DNA from: Oxalobacter sp.
GTDB taxonomy: Bacteria > Pseudomonadota > Gammaproteobacteria > Burkholderiales > Burkholderiaceae_D
DNA length: 39,165 nucleotides
NCBI GenBank assembly: GCA_018384065.1
Contig: JAHAYL010000053.1
Span: 1 to 39,165 of the forward strand
Direction: 5' to 3'
The translations under genes and the position numbers were made by a program. Of this stretch, positions 27,222 through 35,697 are shown in pieces; the first letter of the stretch is position 1; each line of letters starts with the position of its first letter. The notes under the pieces are model-generated. The model saw only the letters and a list, made by a program, of their open reading frames with translations, had not been told where the DNA came from and did not search any database.

Positions 27222-28004
27222 TCAGAGATACGTTTCGTTTTCTTTCCGGGCGCCGAAACGCGCTGTGAATTTGCCTTTGAACTTTTCATAATCGGCACCA
27301 CGGTACTGCCGGGTTTCAATTGGACAGACCGTGATACAGGCACCACATGAAATGCACAGGTCGGGGTCCGTGGCGATTTCATTCCCTGTAATTGCAATCG
27401 CTTTGGTCGGGCAGATTTTTTCACAGATTCCGCAGAAGTCGCAGTCATCACCTGAAGACGGCTTCATCGGCACCGTCTTCAACGGCATGTACGGGATATT
27501 GCCTTTGACAGCAGGAGCAGTATAGCCATCAGGTGATGCCATACCTGCCAGTTTCTCCACACACTTCTGCGTAAACGCACTGACCTGTGCAAGGTCATCA
27601 GCATCAGGGCGTTCGTTGGCGACATTCGGGAAAATGGAATGGCGTGCGATGAAGGCACCGCAGCCCAGGACAAAGAACCCCTGTTCCTCCAGCATGGTCT
27701 TCACTTCCAGCAATGCATCATCGTATTCGCGGTTGCCATAGACCACAATCGCAATGGCAGGTGTGCCTTGCCCTTTTAGCCGCTTCAGGCTTTCCGCTGC
27801 CAAAGCCGGGATACGGCCATTGTAAACAGGCATTGCAGCAACCAGCAGATTATCCGGGTCAATCTGGACATCCTGCTCAACCGGCTTACGCAACAGGTTG
27901 TAATCCGTTTTGACAACCGGCAATGCCGCCTTGACAGCCCTGACAATCCTGCGTGTCGTCCCGGTAGCACTGAAATAGATGAAACTTGCCTTGTTGAACT
28001 GCAT
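27222..28004 (-). CDS. EFR1-type flavodoxin/ferredoxin protein
   Basis: A 260-residue two-part protein. Residues 1-~160 form a flavodoxin-like domain, with YFSATGTTRRIV as the phosphate-binding loop. The C-terminal part has two CxxCxxCxxxCP motifs (Cys188/191/194/198 and Cys217/220/223/227), giving two [4Fe-4S] clusters of the ferredoxin type. This matches the EFR1 family; electron transfer is likely, partners unknown. The ATG at 28004 has AAGGAG upstream. A consensus promoter overlapped by a Fur box lies ~93-127 bp upstream, so it is probably iron-regulated. Confidence 0.85.
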   Translation of the reverse strand: MQFNKASFIYFSATGTTRRIVRAVKAALPVVKTDYNLLRKPVEQDVQIDPDNLLVAAMPVYNGRIPALAAESLKRLKGQGTPAIAIVVYGNREYDDALLEVKTMLEEQGFFVLGCGAFIARHSIFPNVANERPDADDLAQVSAFTQKCVEKLAGMASPDGYTAPAVKGNIPYMPLKTVPMKPSSGDDCDFCGICEKICPTKAIAITGNEIATDPDLCISCGACITVCPIETRQYRGADYEKFKGKFTARFGARKENETYL

Positions 28005-28103
28005 GATGGTCTCCTTTATCGGTATGGTTATGCAGTCCAGTATAGTCCGGCAGACAGGGGCTTCCTATGGTTTCTGCCAAGATGTCGCGGAAAAACCACC
28101 CTA

Positions 28104-28131
28104 TTTATAGGGAATTGAAAATGATTATCAA
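28104..28131 (-). promoter_or_regulatory. Predicted promoter overlapped by a Fur box (EFR1 gene)
   Basis: On the minus strand TTGATA (28131-28126) and TATAAA (28109-28104) are 16 bp apart, a strong sigma70-type promoter. The plus-strand stretch 28116-28130 reads TGAAAATGATTATCA and matches the 7-1-7 Fur consensus (TGATAATnATTATCA) at all but one defined position. The site covers the -35 element and spacer, a geometry that would block RNA polymerase when iron-loaded Fur binds. Confidence 0.7.
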
Positions 28132-28151
28132 TCACTCGATAAATCAACGAC

Positions 28152-29042
28152 TTATTGACCTGACGTTTTCATCTGCAACGCCAAGTTATAGAGATGGTTC
28201 TTTTTTTGCCCGGTGATCCTGACAGCTGCTGCAACAGCTGAACTGACCGGCAGGACCTCCAGCAAAATCCCAAGAATCCGTTTGGCTTCTTCATCATTGC
28301 CCGAAGATCCATCCACGCCAGCCCCTTCAACCAAGATGACAAATTCACCCCGCATCCGGTTGCTGTCTCCAGCCAGCCAATCCCCCACTTCTGCCAGTGT
28401 CCCCCGCCAGGTTTCTTCAAACAGTTTTGTCAACTCACGGGCAATCATGACCCTGCGGGCAGGACCAAACGCGCTGGTCAGGGCATCCAGCATCGCTTTG
28501 ATACGGTGCGGTGCTTCATAGAAAACCAATGTGGCAGGCAGATTCTTAAGCGTATCCAAGACTTCCAGCCGCTGGCTGTTTTTGACCGGCAGGAATCCAA
28601 CAAACCTGAAACCGTCATCCGGGAAGCCTGAAACCGACAAGGCCGTCACCACAGCAGACGGTCCTGGAACCGGCACCACTTGGCATCCCGCCTCACGGAC
28701 TGAATCAACAATCCTTGCTCCGGGATCGGAGACCCCGGGTGTCCCAGCATCCGAGACCAACGCAACCCTCTCCCTTTTCTGGAGGCGGACAATCAGCTGC
28801 TCCGCAACTTCCCGCTCATTATGCTGATGGGCGGCAACCAGTGTCTTGGACAGGCCATAAGCCCCCAGCAATGCCCGGGTATTGCGGGTATCTTCGCATG
28901 CGACCGCATCTGCGGCATCAAGTACAGCCAACGCCCGCAGGCTGATATCGCAGATATTCCCGATTGGCGTACCAATCACATATAATGTCGCTTCAGGAAT
29001 CTGCTGACGGGACATGGCATCCATCAATGGCTGTAACAGCAT
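28152..29042 (-). CDS. rsmI: 16S rRNA (cytidine1402-2'-O)-methyltransferase RsmI
   Basis: A 296-residue SAM-dependent methyltransferase of the tetrapyrrole-methylase-like fold. TLYVIGTPIGNICDISLRAL and VSDAGTPGVSDPG are diagnostic. It methylates the ribose of C1402 in 16S rRNA near the decoding site. The ATG at 29042 has GGAG 8 nt upstream, though an ATG at 29024 is also possible. It is divergent from yraN with a 105-bp gap, the usual arrangement. Confidence 0.95.
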   Translation of the reverse strand: MLLQPLMDAMSRQQIPEATLYVIGTPIGNICDISLRALAVLDAADAVACEDTRNTRALLGAYGLSKTLVAAHQHNEREVAEQLIVRLQKRERVALVSDAGTPGVSDPGARIVDSVREAGCQVVPVPGPSAVVTALSVSGFPDDGFRFVGFLPVKNSQRLEVLDTLKNLPATLVFYEAPHRIKAMLDALTSAFGPARRVMIARELTKLFEETWRGTLAEVGDWLAGDSNRMRGEFVILVEGAGVDGSSGNDEEAKRILGILLEVLPVSSAVAAAVRITGQKKNHLYNLALQMKTSGQ

Positions 29043-29147
29043 GGCTGGTTCTCCGGAAAGGCTTGGACGGTTATTGGATTTTGCCCAGACAACCCATAAA
29101 TTTCAAGCAGGTTTCCGATGGCCTGATTTTCCTTGGAGACGTGACGG

Positions 29148-29516
29148 ATGGCTTCTTTCCCGGGTACCTCAACCGAAAGGCAACAGACAGGTACCAAAGC
29201 TGAAGATGATGCCTTGGCATTCCTGCAAGGACAGGGCCTTACTCCCGTCACCCGGAACTTCAGGTGCCGTTCCGGCGAAATCGACCTGATCATGCAGGAC
29301 GGGAACACCCTCGTCTTCGTTGAAGTCCGTAAACGGAAAAACCGTCTGTATGGTGGTGCCGCAGCAAGCATCACACCTGCAAAACAGCAGAAAATCATCA
29401 AAACCGCCTATTTTTACCTGCAACGTTACAAAACATTACCAGCTTGCCGCTTTGATGTTGTAGCATGGGATGGAAATGCATGCCAATGGCTGAAAAACAC
29501 GATTGAAGCGATATGA
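29148..29516 (+). CDS. yraN: YraN family (UPF0102) endonuclease-like protein
   Basis: A 122-residue protein. [45 protein letters not shown] is the YraN signature, with the E-x-D...E-V-(K/R) pattern of the restriction-endonuclease-like fold. Function is not established. It is divergent from rsmI and its stop overlaps an upstream alternative start of diaA. Confidence 0.92.
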   Translation: MASFPGTSTERQQTGTKAEDDALAFLQGQGLTPVTRNFRCRSGEIDLIMQDGNTLVFVEVRKRKNRLYGGAAASITPAKQQKIIKTAYFYLQRYKTLPACRFDVVAWDGNACQWLKNTIEAI

Positions 29517-29536
29517 CATCAGGTAAGGGACAACCG

Positions 29537-30130
29537 ATGGAAACACGTATTCTTGGACACTTTAAAGAGAGTGCCGAGCTGAAAGAAAAAGCCGCATTGG
29601 AACTGGCAGAACCGATTTCGCGTGCAGCAGGACTGATGTACAACGCATTGACCCAAGGCAACAAAATCCTTGCCTGCGGGAACGGCGGTTCCGCCGCAGA
29701 CTGCCAGCATTTTGCCGCTGAACTGGTCGGCCGCTTTGAGCGGGAACGGATGCCGTTGCCTGCCATGGCACTCACGACAGACTCATCCATCATGACAGCT
29801 GTCGGAAACGATTACAGCTATCAGGATATTTTCACCAAGCAGGTGCAGGCCTTTGGCCAGCCTGGTGACATCCTGCTCGCCATCTCTACATCCGGCAACT
29901 CAGGCAACGTCATCGCCGCTATTGAGGCCGCCCATGAACGGGAAATGCATATCGTTGCCCTGACAGGTAAAGGTGGCGGGAAAATCAAACCGATGCTGAA
30001 CGGAAACGATGTGGAAATCTGTGTTCCCCATGACAGGACTGCCCGCATCCAGGAAGTCCATCTGCTGACAATCCACTGCATCTGTGATGGTATTGATGCA
30101 GCCTTTTTTGGAGAAGATACCCATGAATAA
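29537..30130 (+). CDS. diaA: SIS-domain protein, DiaA/GmhA family
   Basis: A 197-residue SIS-domain protein. [25 protein letters not shown] and [20 protein letters not shown] are the sugar-phosphate-binding motifs shared by phosphoheptose isomerase GmhA and the DnaA-binding initiator factor DiaA. Its place between yraN and a dolP-like gene matches E. coli diaA, and its length (196 there) agrees. But the nearby waaC leaves GmhA possible. I chose the ATG at 29537, with AAGGGA upstream; an ATG at 29513 overlaps the yraN stop. Confidence 0.85.
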   Translation: METRILGHFKESAELKEKAALELAEPISRAAGLMYNALTQGNKILACGNGGSAADCQHFAAELVGRFERERMPLPAMALTTDSSIMTAVGNDYSYQDIFTKQVQAFGQPGDILLAISTSGNSGNVIAAIEAAHEREMHIVALTGKGGGKIKPMLNGNDVEICVPHDRTARIQEVHLLTIHCICDGIDAAFFGEDTHE

Positions 30131-30806
30131 TGCTAATTTCCAATGGAAAAACGCCTTGGCGAAAATCATGCTTGCCGGTGCATTGAGCTGTTCCCTGACC
30201 GCCTGTGTGCCGGTCATGCTGGTCAGCGGTGCCGTTGGCGGGGGTATGGCAGCAAGCGACCGCCGTACAGTCGGCATGCAGACTGAAGACAAAGTCATCA
30301 CCCTTAAAGGCGAAAACATCGCAGCCAAGACTTCCGGTGAAAACGGTCATGTCAATGTGGCATGCTTCAACCGCAAGGTCCTGCTGACCGGCGAAGTTGA
30401 CAGCGAAGCCACCAAACAGGCCGTCGCCAATGAGATTTCCAGCATCGAGAATGTCCAGGCAGTCGTCAATGAAATCGCTGTCATGGCACCATCCACCATC
30501 GGTTCACGTTCAAACGACTCCCTGATTACCAGCAAGGTCAGCGCCAGCTTCTTGGCAGAAAAAGACCTGTACTCCCATGCTTTCAAGACCGTCACCGAAC
30601 GGGGTACCGTTTACCTGATGGGACGGGTGACCGAACGTGAAGGCAACCATGCCGCACAGGTTGCCTCCGGTGTCAGCGGTGTCCAGCAGGTCGTCAAGGT
30701 CTTTGAATACATCACCGAGGAAGAATTGCAGAAGATGACAGTGGTCCAACAGACCGAGAAAAACAACTCTTCATGGGATGCACCGCCTGACGAAATCGGC
30801 GACTAA
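30123..30806 (+). CDS. dolP: BON-domain lipoprotein, DolP/YraP-like
   Basis: A 227-residue precursor with a lipoprotein signal: the lipobox is LTAC, so the mature protein begins with the Cys in TACVPVML. Two BON domains follow (around residues 58-125 and 135-205), with the [17 protein letters not shown] and [27 protein letters not shown] patterns. DolP localises to the outer membrane and supports envelope integrity. The ATG at 30123 overlaps the diaA stop. A more upstream start would put extra residues before the signal. Confidence 0.92.
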   Translation: MNNANFQWKNALAKIMLAGALSCSLTACVPVMLVSGAVGGGMAASDRRTVGMQTEDKVITLKGENIAAKTSGENGHVNVACFNRKVLLTGEVDSEATKQAVANEISSIENVQAVVNEIAVMAPSTIGSRSNDSLITSKVSASFLAEKDLYSHAFKTVTERGTVYLMGRVTEREGNHAAQVASGVSGVQQVVKVFEYITEEELQKMTVVQQTEKNNSSWDAPPDEIGD

Positions 30807-30832
30807 CGGAAAGGCTTATCGAATAGCAAATC

Positions 30833-30860
30833 GGTCTGGTTGGGTCAATCCAGCCAGACC
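30833..30860. terminator. Hairpin at the convergent ends of dolP and waaC
   Basis: GGTCTGGTTGG and CCAGCCAGACC form an 11-bp stem with one wobble pair and a 6-nt loop. It lies 26 bp after the dolP stop and overlaps the last codons of waaC. It could act as a terminator or protect mRNA ends, but no T-run follows on either strand, so the call is weak. Confidence 0.35.
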
Positions 30861-31828
30861 ATCAGTTGCCGGACAGCATCTTCCACCGCTTCAAGGGAAG
30901 GCACTTCATTTTCCCCGCCTAGGCTGATGACCTTTGGCGACCAGTCACAGCAGGTCCGCCAGCGGGGGATGTTACAGTAAATCTGTACGGTCGGCTTGTC
31001 ATAAGCTGCAGCCAGATGCGACAGACCAGTATCCACCCCGACAACAAAAGACGCCCTGCCCGTTACAGTGGACATATCGGTGATTGACAGCCGTGGCAGC
31101 ACCACTGCATCTTCCAGGTCAGCCGCCAGCCTTTCCGCTTCGACCTTCTCAGCAGGATTTCCCCAAGGCAGCAGGATTTTCAAGCCTTTCTCATGCAGCA
31201 TTGCGCCAATCCGTAGCCAGTTTGGATGCGCCCATTTCTTTGATTCCCGCGAAGTCCCATGGAAAAACAGCGCATACGGCTGTTCCGGTATCCAGTCATA
31301 ATGCTCCGTGGAAACCATCAACCCAAAATCCGGTGGCGTATCGATGGTATAGCCCAACGCCTTGGCAATCATCTCACGGCTGCGCTGCACCACATGGATA
31401 TGCTTTTCCATCTTGATGCTCTGGTCGTGGAACAGACGGGAAACCGGTTCATAGCTGGAACCATCCGTCTTGTTGCCCAGTCCGACCTTCTTGCCACCGG
31501 GGACTGTCTGGGAAAAGCCCATGATGATGCCCGTCTTCAGCAATCCCTGCGTGTCAAACACCCAGTCATATGCCTCTGCCTTCAACCGCTTACGGAAAGC
31601 GGCAAAATCCGCCCGGGTTGATGATGAGAAAGGATGCTTGCGCCACCGGCGCAACGCAAAAGGGATTACCTCATTGACATGGCGGTTCTGCTTGACCAGC
31701 CCGGCAAACCCTTCCTCAACCACCCAGTCAATGATGGCATCCGGGTAATGACGGTGGATATCAGCCAGCACTGGCAGATTATGGACAACGTCACCCAATG
31801 AAGAGACACGGACAATCAGGATTCGCAT
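30845..31828 (-). CDS. waaC: LPS heptosyltransferase I WaaC
   Basis: A 327-residue glycosyltransferase family 9 protein. The start MRILIVRVSSLGDVVHNLPVL is diagnostic, and DWVFDTQGLLKTG, FFHGTSRESKKW and VVGVDTGLSHLAAAYDKPTVQIYC follow in the usual order. WaaC adds the first heptose to Kdo in the inner LPS core. It is convergent with dolP. The XRE regulator lies 71 bp upstream on the same strand. Confidence 0.94.
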   Translation of the reverse strand: MRILIVRVSSLGDVVHNLPVLADIHRHYPDAIIDWVVEEGFAGLVKQNRHVNEVIPFALRRWRKHPFSSSTRADFAAFRKRLKAEAYDWVFDTQGLLKTGIIMGFSQTVPGGKKVGLGNKTDGSSYEPVSRLFHDQSIKMEKHIHVVQRSREMIAKALGYTIDTPPDFGLMVSTEHYDWIPEQPYALFFHGTSRESKKWAHPNWLRIGAMLHEKGLKILLPWGNPAEKVEAERLAADLEDAVVLPRLSITDMSTVTGRASFVVGVDTGLSHLAAAYDKPTVQIYCNIPRWRTCCDWSPKVISLGGENEVPSLEAVEDAVRQLMVWLD

Positions 31829-31899
31829 TTCACCGACGAGAAATTGACTGAAAACGGTATTAGAACATAAGCGGCATGAAAAAGGAAAAAACGCCCTGT

Positions 31900-32280
31900 C
31901 TATTCTTGTTTCTTGTCAGTAGTTGCAGTGAAAATCCTTTCGCTGTTGAAATAGTCACACCATGCCTGGATCTGGTTGTAAAGGAACAGCCGACGGTTTT
32001 CAGGGAGCTTATCCAACAGACAGGCAATACTGTCTGCCATAGCATGTGGTGCAGTTGATGTTCCGGTAAACAGATGGGGAAGTGGCATATCAATTGCATT
32101 GGCAATCTTGCTCAATGTCGCAAGACTTGGTGCAACAGCCCCCCGTTCAATACGGGAAATGGAAAGTGTATCGACATCAATCTGTTCAGCAAGCTGCGCC
32201 TGCGTCTTCCCGACAGACTTCCTTGCCTTGGCGATGTTCCTACCCAACTGGATTGAAATATCCGCGCTACCTTTGTTCAT
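31900..32280 (-). CDS. XRE-family transcriptional regulator
   Basis: A 126-residue protein. Residues ~10-70 form a Cro/C1-type helix-turn-helix domain (ARKSVGKTQAQLAEQIDVD, then TLSISRIERGAVAPSLATL). The C-terminal ~55 residues have no recognised domain. The ATG at 32280 is chosen; eleven further codons of open frame upstream start with a non-ATG-like context. It is divergent from the GrpE/Hsp70 series with a 141-bp gap containing a palindrome, so it probably controls itself and that operon. This is inference from position. Confidence 0.88.
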   Translation of the reverse strand: MNKGSADISIQLGRNIAKARKSVGKTQAQLAEQIDVDTLSISRIERGAVAPSLATLSKIANAIDMPLPHLFTGTSTAPHAMADSIACLLDKLPENRRLFLYNQIQAWCDYFNSERIFTATTDKKQE

Positions 32281-32359
32281 AACATCACCCGCCCAAATTC
32301 TCAGTATTAGCACGTAATGTTGTGTGGATTCCGTTTCTTATGTAATATCGTTACTTGTC

Positions 32360-32390
32360 TATAATATTCATGTTAGGTATACAATCTAAC
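32360..32390 (+). promoter_or_regulatory. Predicted -10 box and inverted repeat upstream of the GrpE-like gene
   Basis: A perfect TATAAT (32360-32365) has no strong -35 at the right distance, suggesting a weak or activated promoter. Just downstream, at the likely transcription start, GTTAG-9-CTAAC (32372-32390) is an inverted repeat. It could be the operator of the divergent XRE regulator. Only the arms are symmetric. Confidence 0.4.
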
Positions 32391-32421
32391 CCTGAAACCC
32401 GACAACCTTTGAAGGAATCAA

Positions 32422-33258
32422 ATGATGATAGGCAACATTTTCTCCTCCTTCCAAAAGGATTCTTCCAACGATAATCCCAGTGAAACCAGCAACATTGACC
32501 TGGATGATTCCGGAAATCCTGGCAATCTTTCTGGAACAGCTCCATTGACTGCCTCAGAGACAGATAAACCGCTTCCTGAAACAGAATCTCTTCCTACTGA
32601 AGAGACGGTCTCAACGCCAGAAAACCCTGCTCCTGTTCCTGCAACTGAAGAGACCACTGAACCAATCCCAGAAACAGTGACAACAGACACAGCACCATCA
32701 GAAACCGAAGTCCTGAAACAGGAACTGGCAGACATCAAGGCAAGCCTCGCTGCGTTGCAAGAAAGTTTCGACCAGAAAATCAAGACCGATGCCAAAAAGA
32801 ACGAACAGTTCGACAGGTTGCACGATGAACTGCAGGACTATCGAAACGGTACCTTCGAGAAAAACATTGATGCCATTGCCCTTGAAATCATCCGCCTGAT
32901 TGATGAGCTGGGAAATGACGCCAATTTCTACAAAGAAACTGCTGAAACAGACGGAACCGCCAAGGCACTGTATAAAAAGACCGATGACCTGCGCCAGGAA
33001 CTCCTCGACATCCTCTACCGCCAAAGCATCGAACCCTATCAGGACAAATCAGAAGAACTGGATAGCCACCGGCAGACCAATGTCCAGACCGTCATCACTG
33101 AAGAAGCTGAAAAACACCGGAAGATTGCTGAGCGTGTTGCAGACGGCTATGAGAAAAACGGGCGGGTCATCCGCAAGGAACGTGTCAAGGTTTACCGGGC
33201 AGTTCCATCAAAAAACGAAACAAATAATCAACCAGACAAGGATTGGAAAGCATCATGA
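32422..33258 (+). CDS. GrpE-like nucleotide exchange factor with long acidic N-terminus
   Basis: A 278-residue protein. Residues ~12-95 are low-complexity, rich in Glu, Thr, Pro and Ser (e.g. PETESLPTEETVSTPENP) and probably disordered. A coiled-coil follows (~95-140), then a helical part with FEKNIDAIALEIIRLID. Residues ~238-259 (ADGYEKNGRVIRKERVKVYR) match the beta-wing of GrpE. Canonical GrpE is ~190 residues, so this is a divergent accessory GrpE. AAGGA precedes the ATG. Its stop overlaps the Hsp70 start (ATGA at 33255-33258), supporting a functional pair. Confidence 0.8.
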   Translation: MMIGNIFSSFQKDSSNDNPSETSNIDLDDSGNPGNLSGTAPLTASETDKPLPETESLPTEETVSTPENPAPVPATEETTEPIPETVTTDTAPSETEVLKQELADIKASLAALQESFDQKIKTDAKKNEQFDRLHDELQDYRNGTFEKNIDAIALEIIRLIDELGNDANFYKETAETDGTAKALYKKTDDLRQELLDILYRQSIEPYQDKSEELDSHRQTNVQTVITEEAEKHRKIAERVADGYEKNGRVIRKERVKVYRAVPSKNETNNQPDKDWKAS

Positions 33259-34895
33259 GTAAAGTATTTGGCATTGACTTGGGAACCACTTATTCCTGTA
33301 TCGCCTATATCGACCCGACAGACCAGGCTGTTGTCCTGAAAAACGCTGAAGGTGACCTGACAACCCCTTCCGCTGTCTGGTTTGACACCGCAGAAGATGT
33401 CCAGGTCGGTATCAGTGCAAAAGAAGCCGCCAAGACCGACCCCGAAAAAGTCGTGACCTTCATCAAACGCTATATCGGACAGGCTGGCTACGTCAGGAAT
33501 ATCGATGGCGTTGACCTGAAACCTGAAGAAATCTCTTCCTATATCCTCCGCAAAGTGGTCAATGATGCCGAAGAAACCCTGCGGATGGAAGGCAAGCTCG
33601 ATGACAACGAACATGTCAATGACGTCGTCATCACCTGCCCAGCCTATTTTGGTCTGGCAGAACGCACCGCAACCGAAACGGCAGGCAAACTTGCTGGCCT
33701 GAATGTCCTTGCCATCATCAATGAACCGACTGCTGCCGCCATCTCCTATGGTCTGTCGAATGACCGTGCCAAAACCGTGCTGGTCTATGACCTTGGGGGT
33801 GGCACCTTCGACGTCACCATCGTGAAAGTCGATGGCAAACAGATCAGGGTTGTTGCCACGGGGGGTGACAAGGAACTGGGCGGCAAAGACTGGGATGACC
33901 GCATCCTGACCTACCTGGCAGATGAGTACAAGCATCAGAGCGGCACCAATGATGAGATTCTGGACGATGAATACGCAACGCAGGAACTGCTGCTGGATGT
34001 CGAAAAAAACAAGAAACTGCTGACCAGCAAAGAGAAAACACCGATTTCCATCAACTTCAAGGGAAACCGCCAGCGCATTGAACTGACCCGTGAGAAATTC
34101 GATGAACTGACCAGTGACCTGGTCAACCGCACCATCAGCCTGACCCGGCAGATGTTTGAGGAAGCCGCCCAGAAAGGTTTCAGGGAATCCGATATCGATG
34201 AGATCCTGCTGGTCGGAGGTTCTTCCCGGATGCCACAAATCATGAAAGCCGTGAAAGAAGCTTTCGGCAAGGATGTCCGGATGTTCGATCCCGATGAAGC
34301 TGTTGCAAAAGGCGCCGCGATTTATGCCGCCCATCTGAACGAATTCAATCTGGCTGTCGAGGAAATCGCTGCCAAAGAACATAAATCCGTTGAGGAAGTC
34401 AAAGAAGAAATCGATGCCGGAAAACTGAAGATTGATACCCAGTCCGGTCTTTCTACCGCGCCACTGTCCATCGTCAACGTCTCCAGCCGTACCTATGGCG
34501 TCCGCTGCATCTGGGATGGCAAAGAATCCCTGCTCAACCTGATTTTCAAGAACCAGGACCTGCCAGCCCACGGTGAAAACACGCTCTACCCTATCAATGA
34601 CAACCAAAAGAATGCCCGTTTTGAAATCCTGGAATCTTTTGCCTCTGATGAACATTGCGACCCATCCGTTGGTACAGAAATCGGTCATGCCGACCTGGAA
34701 CTGCCTCCCGGCATCACCCAGCGTACTCCAATAGAAGTGACCTTCACCTTGGATGAATCCGGTCTTCTGAAACTCAAAGGTGTTGAAAAACTCAAAGGCA
34801 GGACGGTGGAAGCTTCATTCGAAACCGCCAATGCGATGAGCGATGTCGAGATGAAAGAAGCAGTCAACCGCATCCAGTCTTCGAACATCAATTAA
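33255..34895 (+). CDS. Short Hsp70-family chaperone lacking the C-terminal lid
   Basis: A 546-residue Hsp70 (DnaK is ~640). The ATPase domain is complete: phosphate-1 GIDLGTTYSCIAY (6-18), INEPTAAAISYGL (155-167), phosphate-2 VYDLGGGTFDVTIV (177-190), and adenosine motif LLVGGSSRMP (318-327). After it, residues ~362-400 are a charged stretch instead of the short hydrophobic DVLLLD-type linker. A beta substrate-binding domain follows (to ~525), and the protein ends soon after, with no helical lid. Its length recalls E. coli HscC. Start: ATG overlapping the grpE-like stop. Confidence 0.9.
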   Translation: MSKVFGIDLGTTYSCIAYIDPTDQAVVLKNAEGDLTTPSAVWFDTAEDVQVGISAKEAAKTDPEKVVTFIKRYIGQAGYVRNIDGVDLKPEEISSYILRKVVNDAEETLRMEGKLDDNEHVNDVVITCPAYFGLAERTATETAGKLAGLNVLAIINEPTAAAISYGLSNDRAKTVLVYDLGGGTFDVTIVKVDGKQIRVVATGGDKELGGKDWDDRILTYLADEYKHQSGTNDEILDDEYATQELLLDVEKNKKLLTSKEKTPISINFKGNRQRIELTREKFDELTSDLVNRTISLTRQMFEEAAQKGFRESDIDEILLVGGSSRMPQIMKAVKEAFGKDVRMFDPDEAVAKGAAIYAAHLNEFNLAVEEIAAKEHKSVEEVKEEIDAGKLKIDTQSGLSTAPLSIVNVSSRTYGVRCIWDGKESLLNLIFKNQDLPAHGENTLYPINDNQKNARFEILESFASDEHCDPSVGTEIGHADLELPPGITQRTPIEVTFTLDESGLLKLKGVEKLKGRTVEASFETANAMSDVEMKEAVNRIQSSNIN

Positions 34896-34901
34896 AAAAG
34901 A

Positions 34902-34933
34902 GGCTGTCCCAGACATTCTGGTATGGGACAGCC
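34902..34933. terminator. Hairpin between the Hsp70 and first J-like genes
   Basis: A perfect 10-bp stem (GGCTGTCCCA/TGGGACAGCC) with a 12-nt loop starts 6 bp after the Hsp70 stop. Six A precede it, so on the minus strand it reads as a good intrinsic terminator, but on the plus (coding) strand there is no T-run after it. It may be a decayed bidirectional terminator or an attenuating/processing hairpin that lowers expression of the downstream genes. Confidence 0.5.
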
Positions 34934-34947
34934 CGCCAAATACGGTC

Positions 34948-35628
34948 ATGGGAAACAAGTGGAATTATTTCTTCATACTGGGATTACCCATTGATCCCCT
35001 GCCGAAGACAGCTGATATCCGACAGGCGATTGAACGGAAAAAGCAGGAGTGGACAGCAGACCTGCAGAATCCCCAGAAAAAGGAAACGGCTGAAAAATGG
35101 CTGGCAGAAATACCTGCTATGCAGACAGCACTGCTACTCCCTGCCAACCGTATGGAACTGGCAAAAGAAACCAATCGGCTCATCAATGAAAAACCGGCTG
35201 AACTGGAACAGGACCTTTCACAAGATTGGCTTAATCGGGAAATCGCCGCACTCAATGTGAGAAATCCTGCTTCTGCCATCCAAGAAGCTTGGAAGACGGC
35301 ATCCCAACAGTCTATTCCGGAAGAAATCAAATCCGCTGGTGATTCAATCCATCTATCAGCCTCTCCTCAAGAACAGCTCTCCGAAAAGTCTGTTTCTGCC
35401 AATGTCACAACAGGTATCCCTATCACTGCCAAGAAACCCCGTCCTACTGAAATAAAAGGACAGGTCGAGTCACTGAAAGCAACTCTTAGAGAAGATTTCA
35501 ACCTTGCTGACAGACTATCTCCTGAAAATGTCCGGGACCTTCTCAAGAAATATCCGGCTTTGTCAAACAATATTGTCCTGTACCAATTTCAGGCGATGAA
35601 ACAGGAACAGGATTCCAGACATTTCTAA
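34948..35628 (+). CDS. J-like membrane chaperone partner, N-terminal part (ends at an in-frame TAA)
   Basis: A 226-residue product. Residues ~6-72 look like a degenerate J-domain: NYFFILGLPID, then ADIRQAIERKKQEW (helix II), then AEKWLAEIPAMQTALLLPANR (helices III/IV). The HPD motif is missing (TAD at that place). Residues ~190-224 (LSPENVRDLLKKYP) repeat in the next gene. A linker of Ser, Lys and Pro lies between. The frame continues after the TAA at 35626 without another stop until 35898 and encodes a membrane segment, so the gene was probably longer. No strong ribosome site precedes the ATG. Confidence 0.7.
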   Translation: MGNKWNYFFILGLPIDPLPKTADIRQAIERKKQEWTADLQNPQKKETAEKWLAEIPAMQTALLLPANRMELAKETNRLINEKPAELEQDLSQDWLNREIAALNVRNPASAIQEAWKTASQQSIPEEIKSAGDSIHLSASPQEQLSEKSVSANVTTGIPITAKKPRPTEIKGQVESLKATLREDFNLADRLSPENVRDLLKKYPALSNNIVLYQFQAMKQEQDSRHF

Positions 35629-35697
35629 AGATGGCAAACAGACAATGATTCGCAATCATCTGATTCAACATCAGCCTCTTCGGATAAACAAGGAGGA

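Noticed and set aside
33228-34688. A 486-codon open frame on the - strand
   Set aside because: It is fully antisense to the Hsp70 gene, has a Phe/Gly-rich composition typical of mirror frames, and no recognisable domain.
33255-34895. Housekeeping dnaK
   Set aside because: It is ~90 residues too short, lacks the lid and hydrophobic linker, and is not followed by a normal dnaJ.
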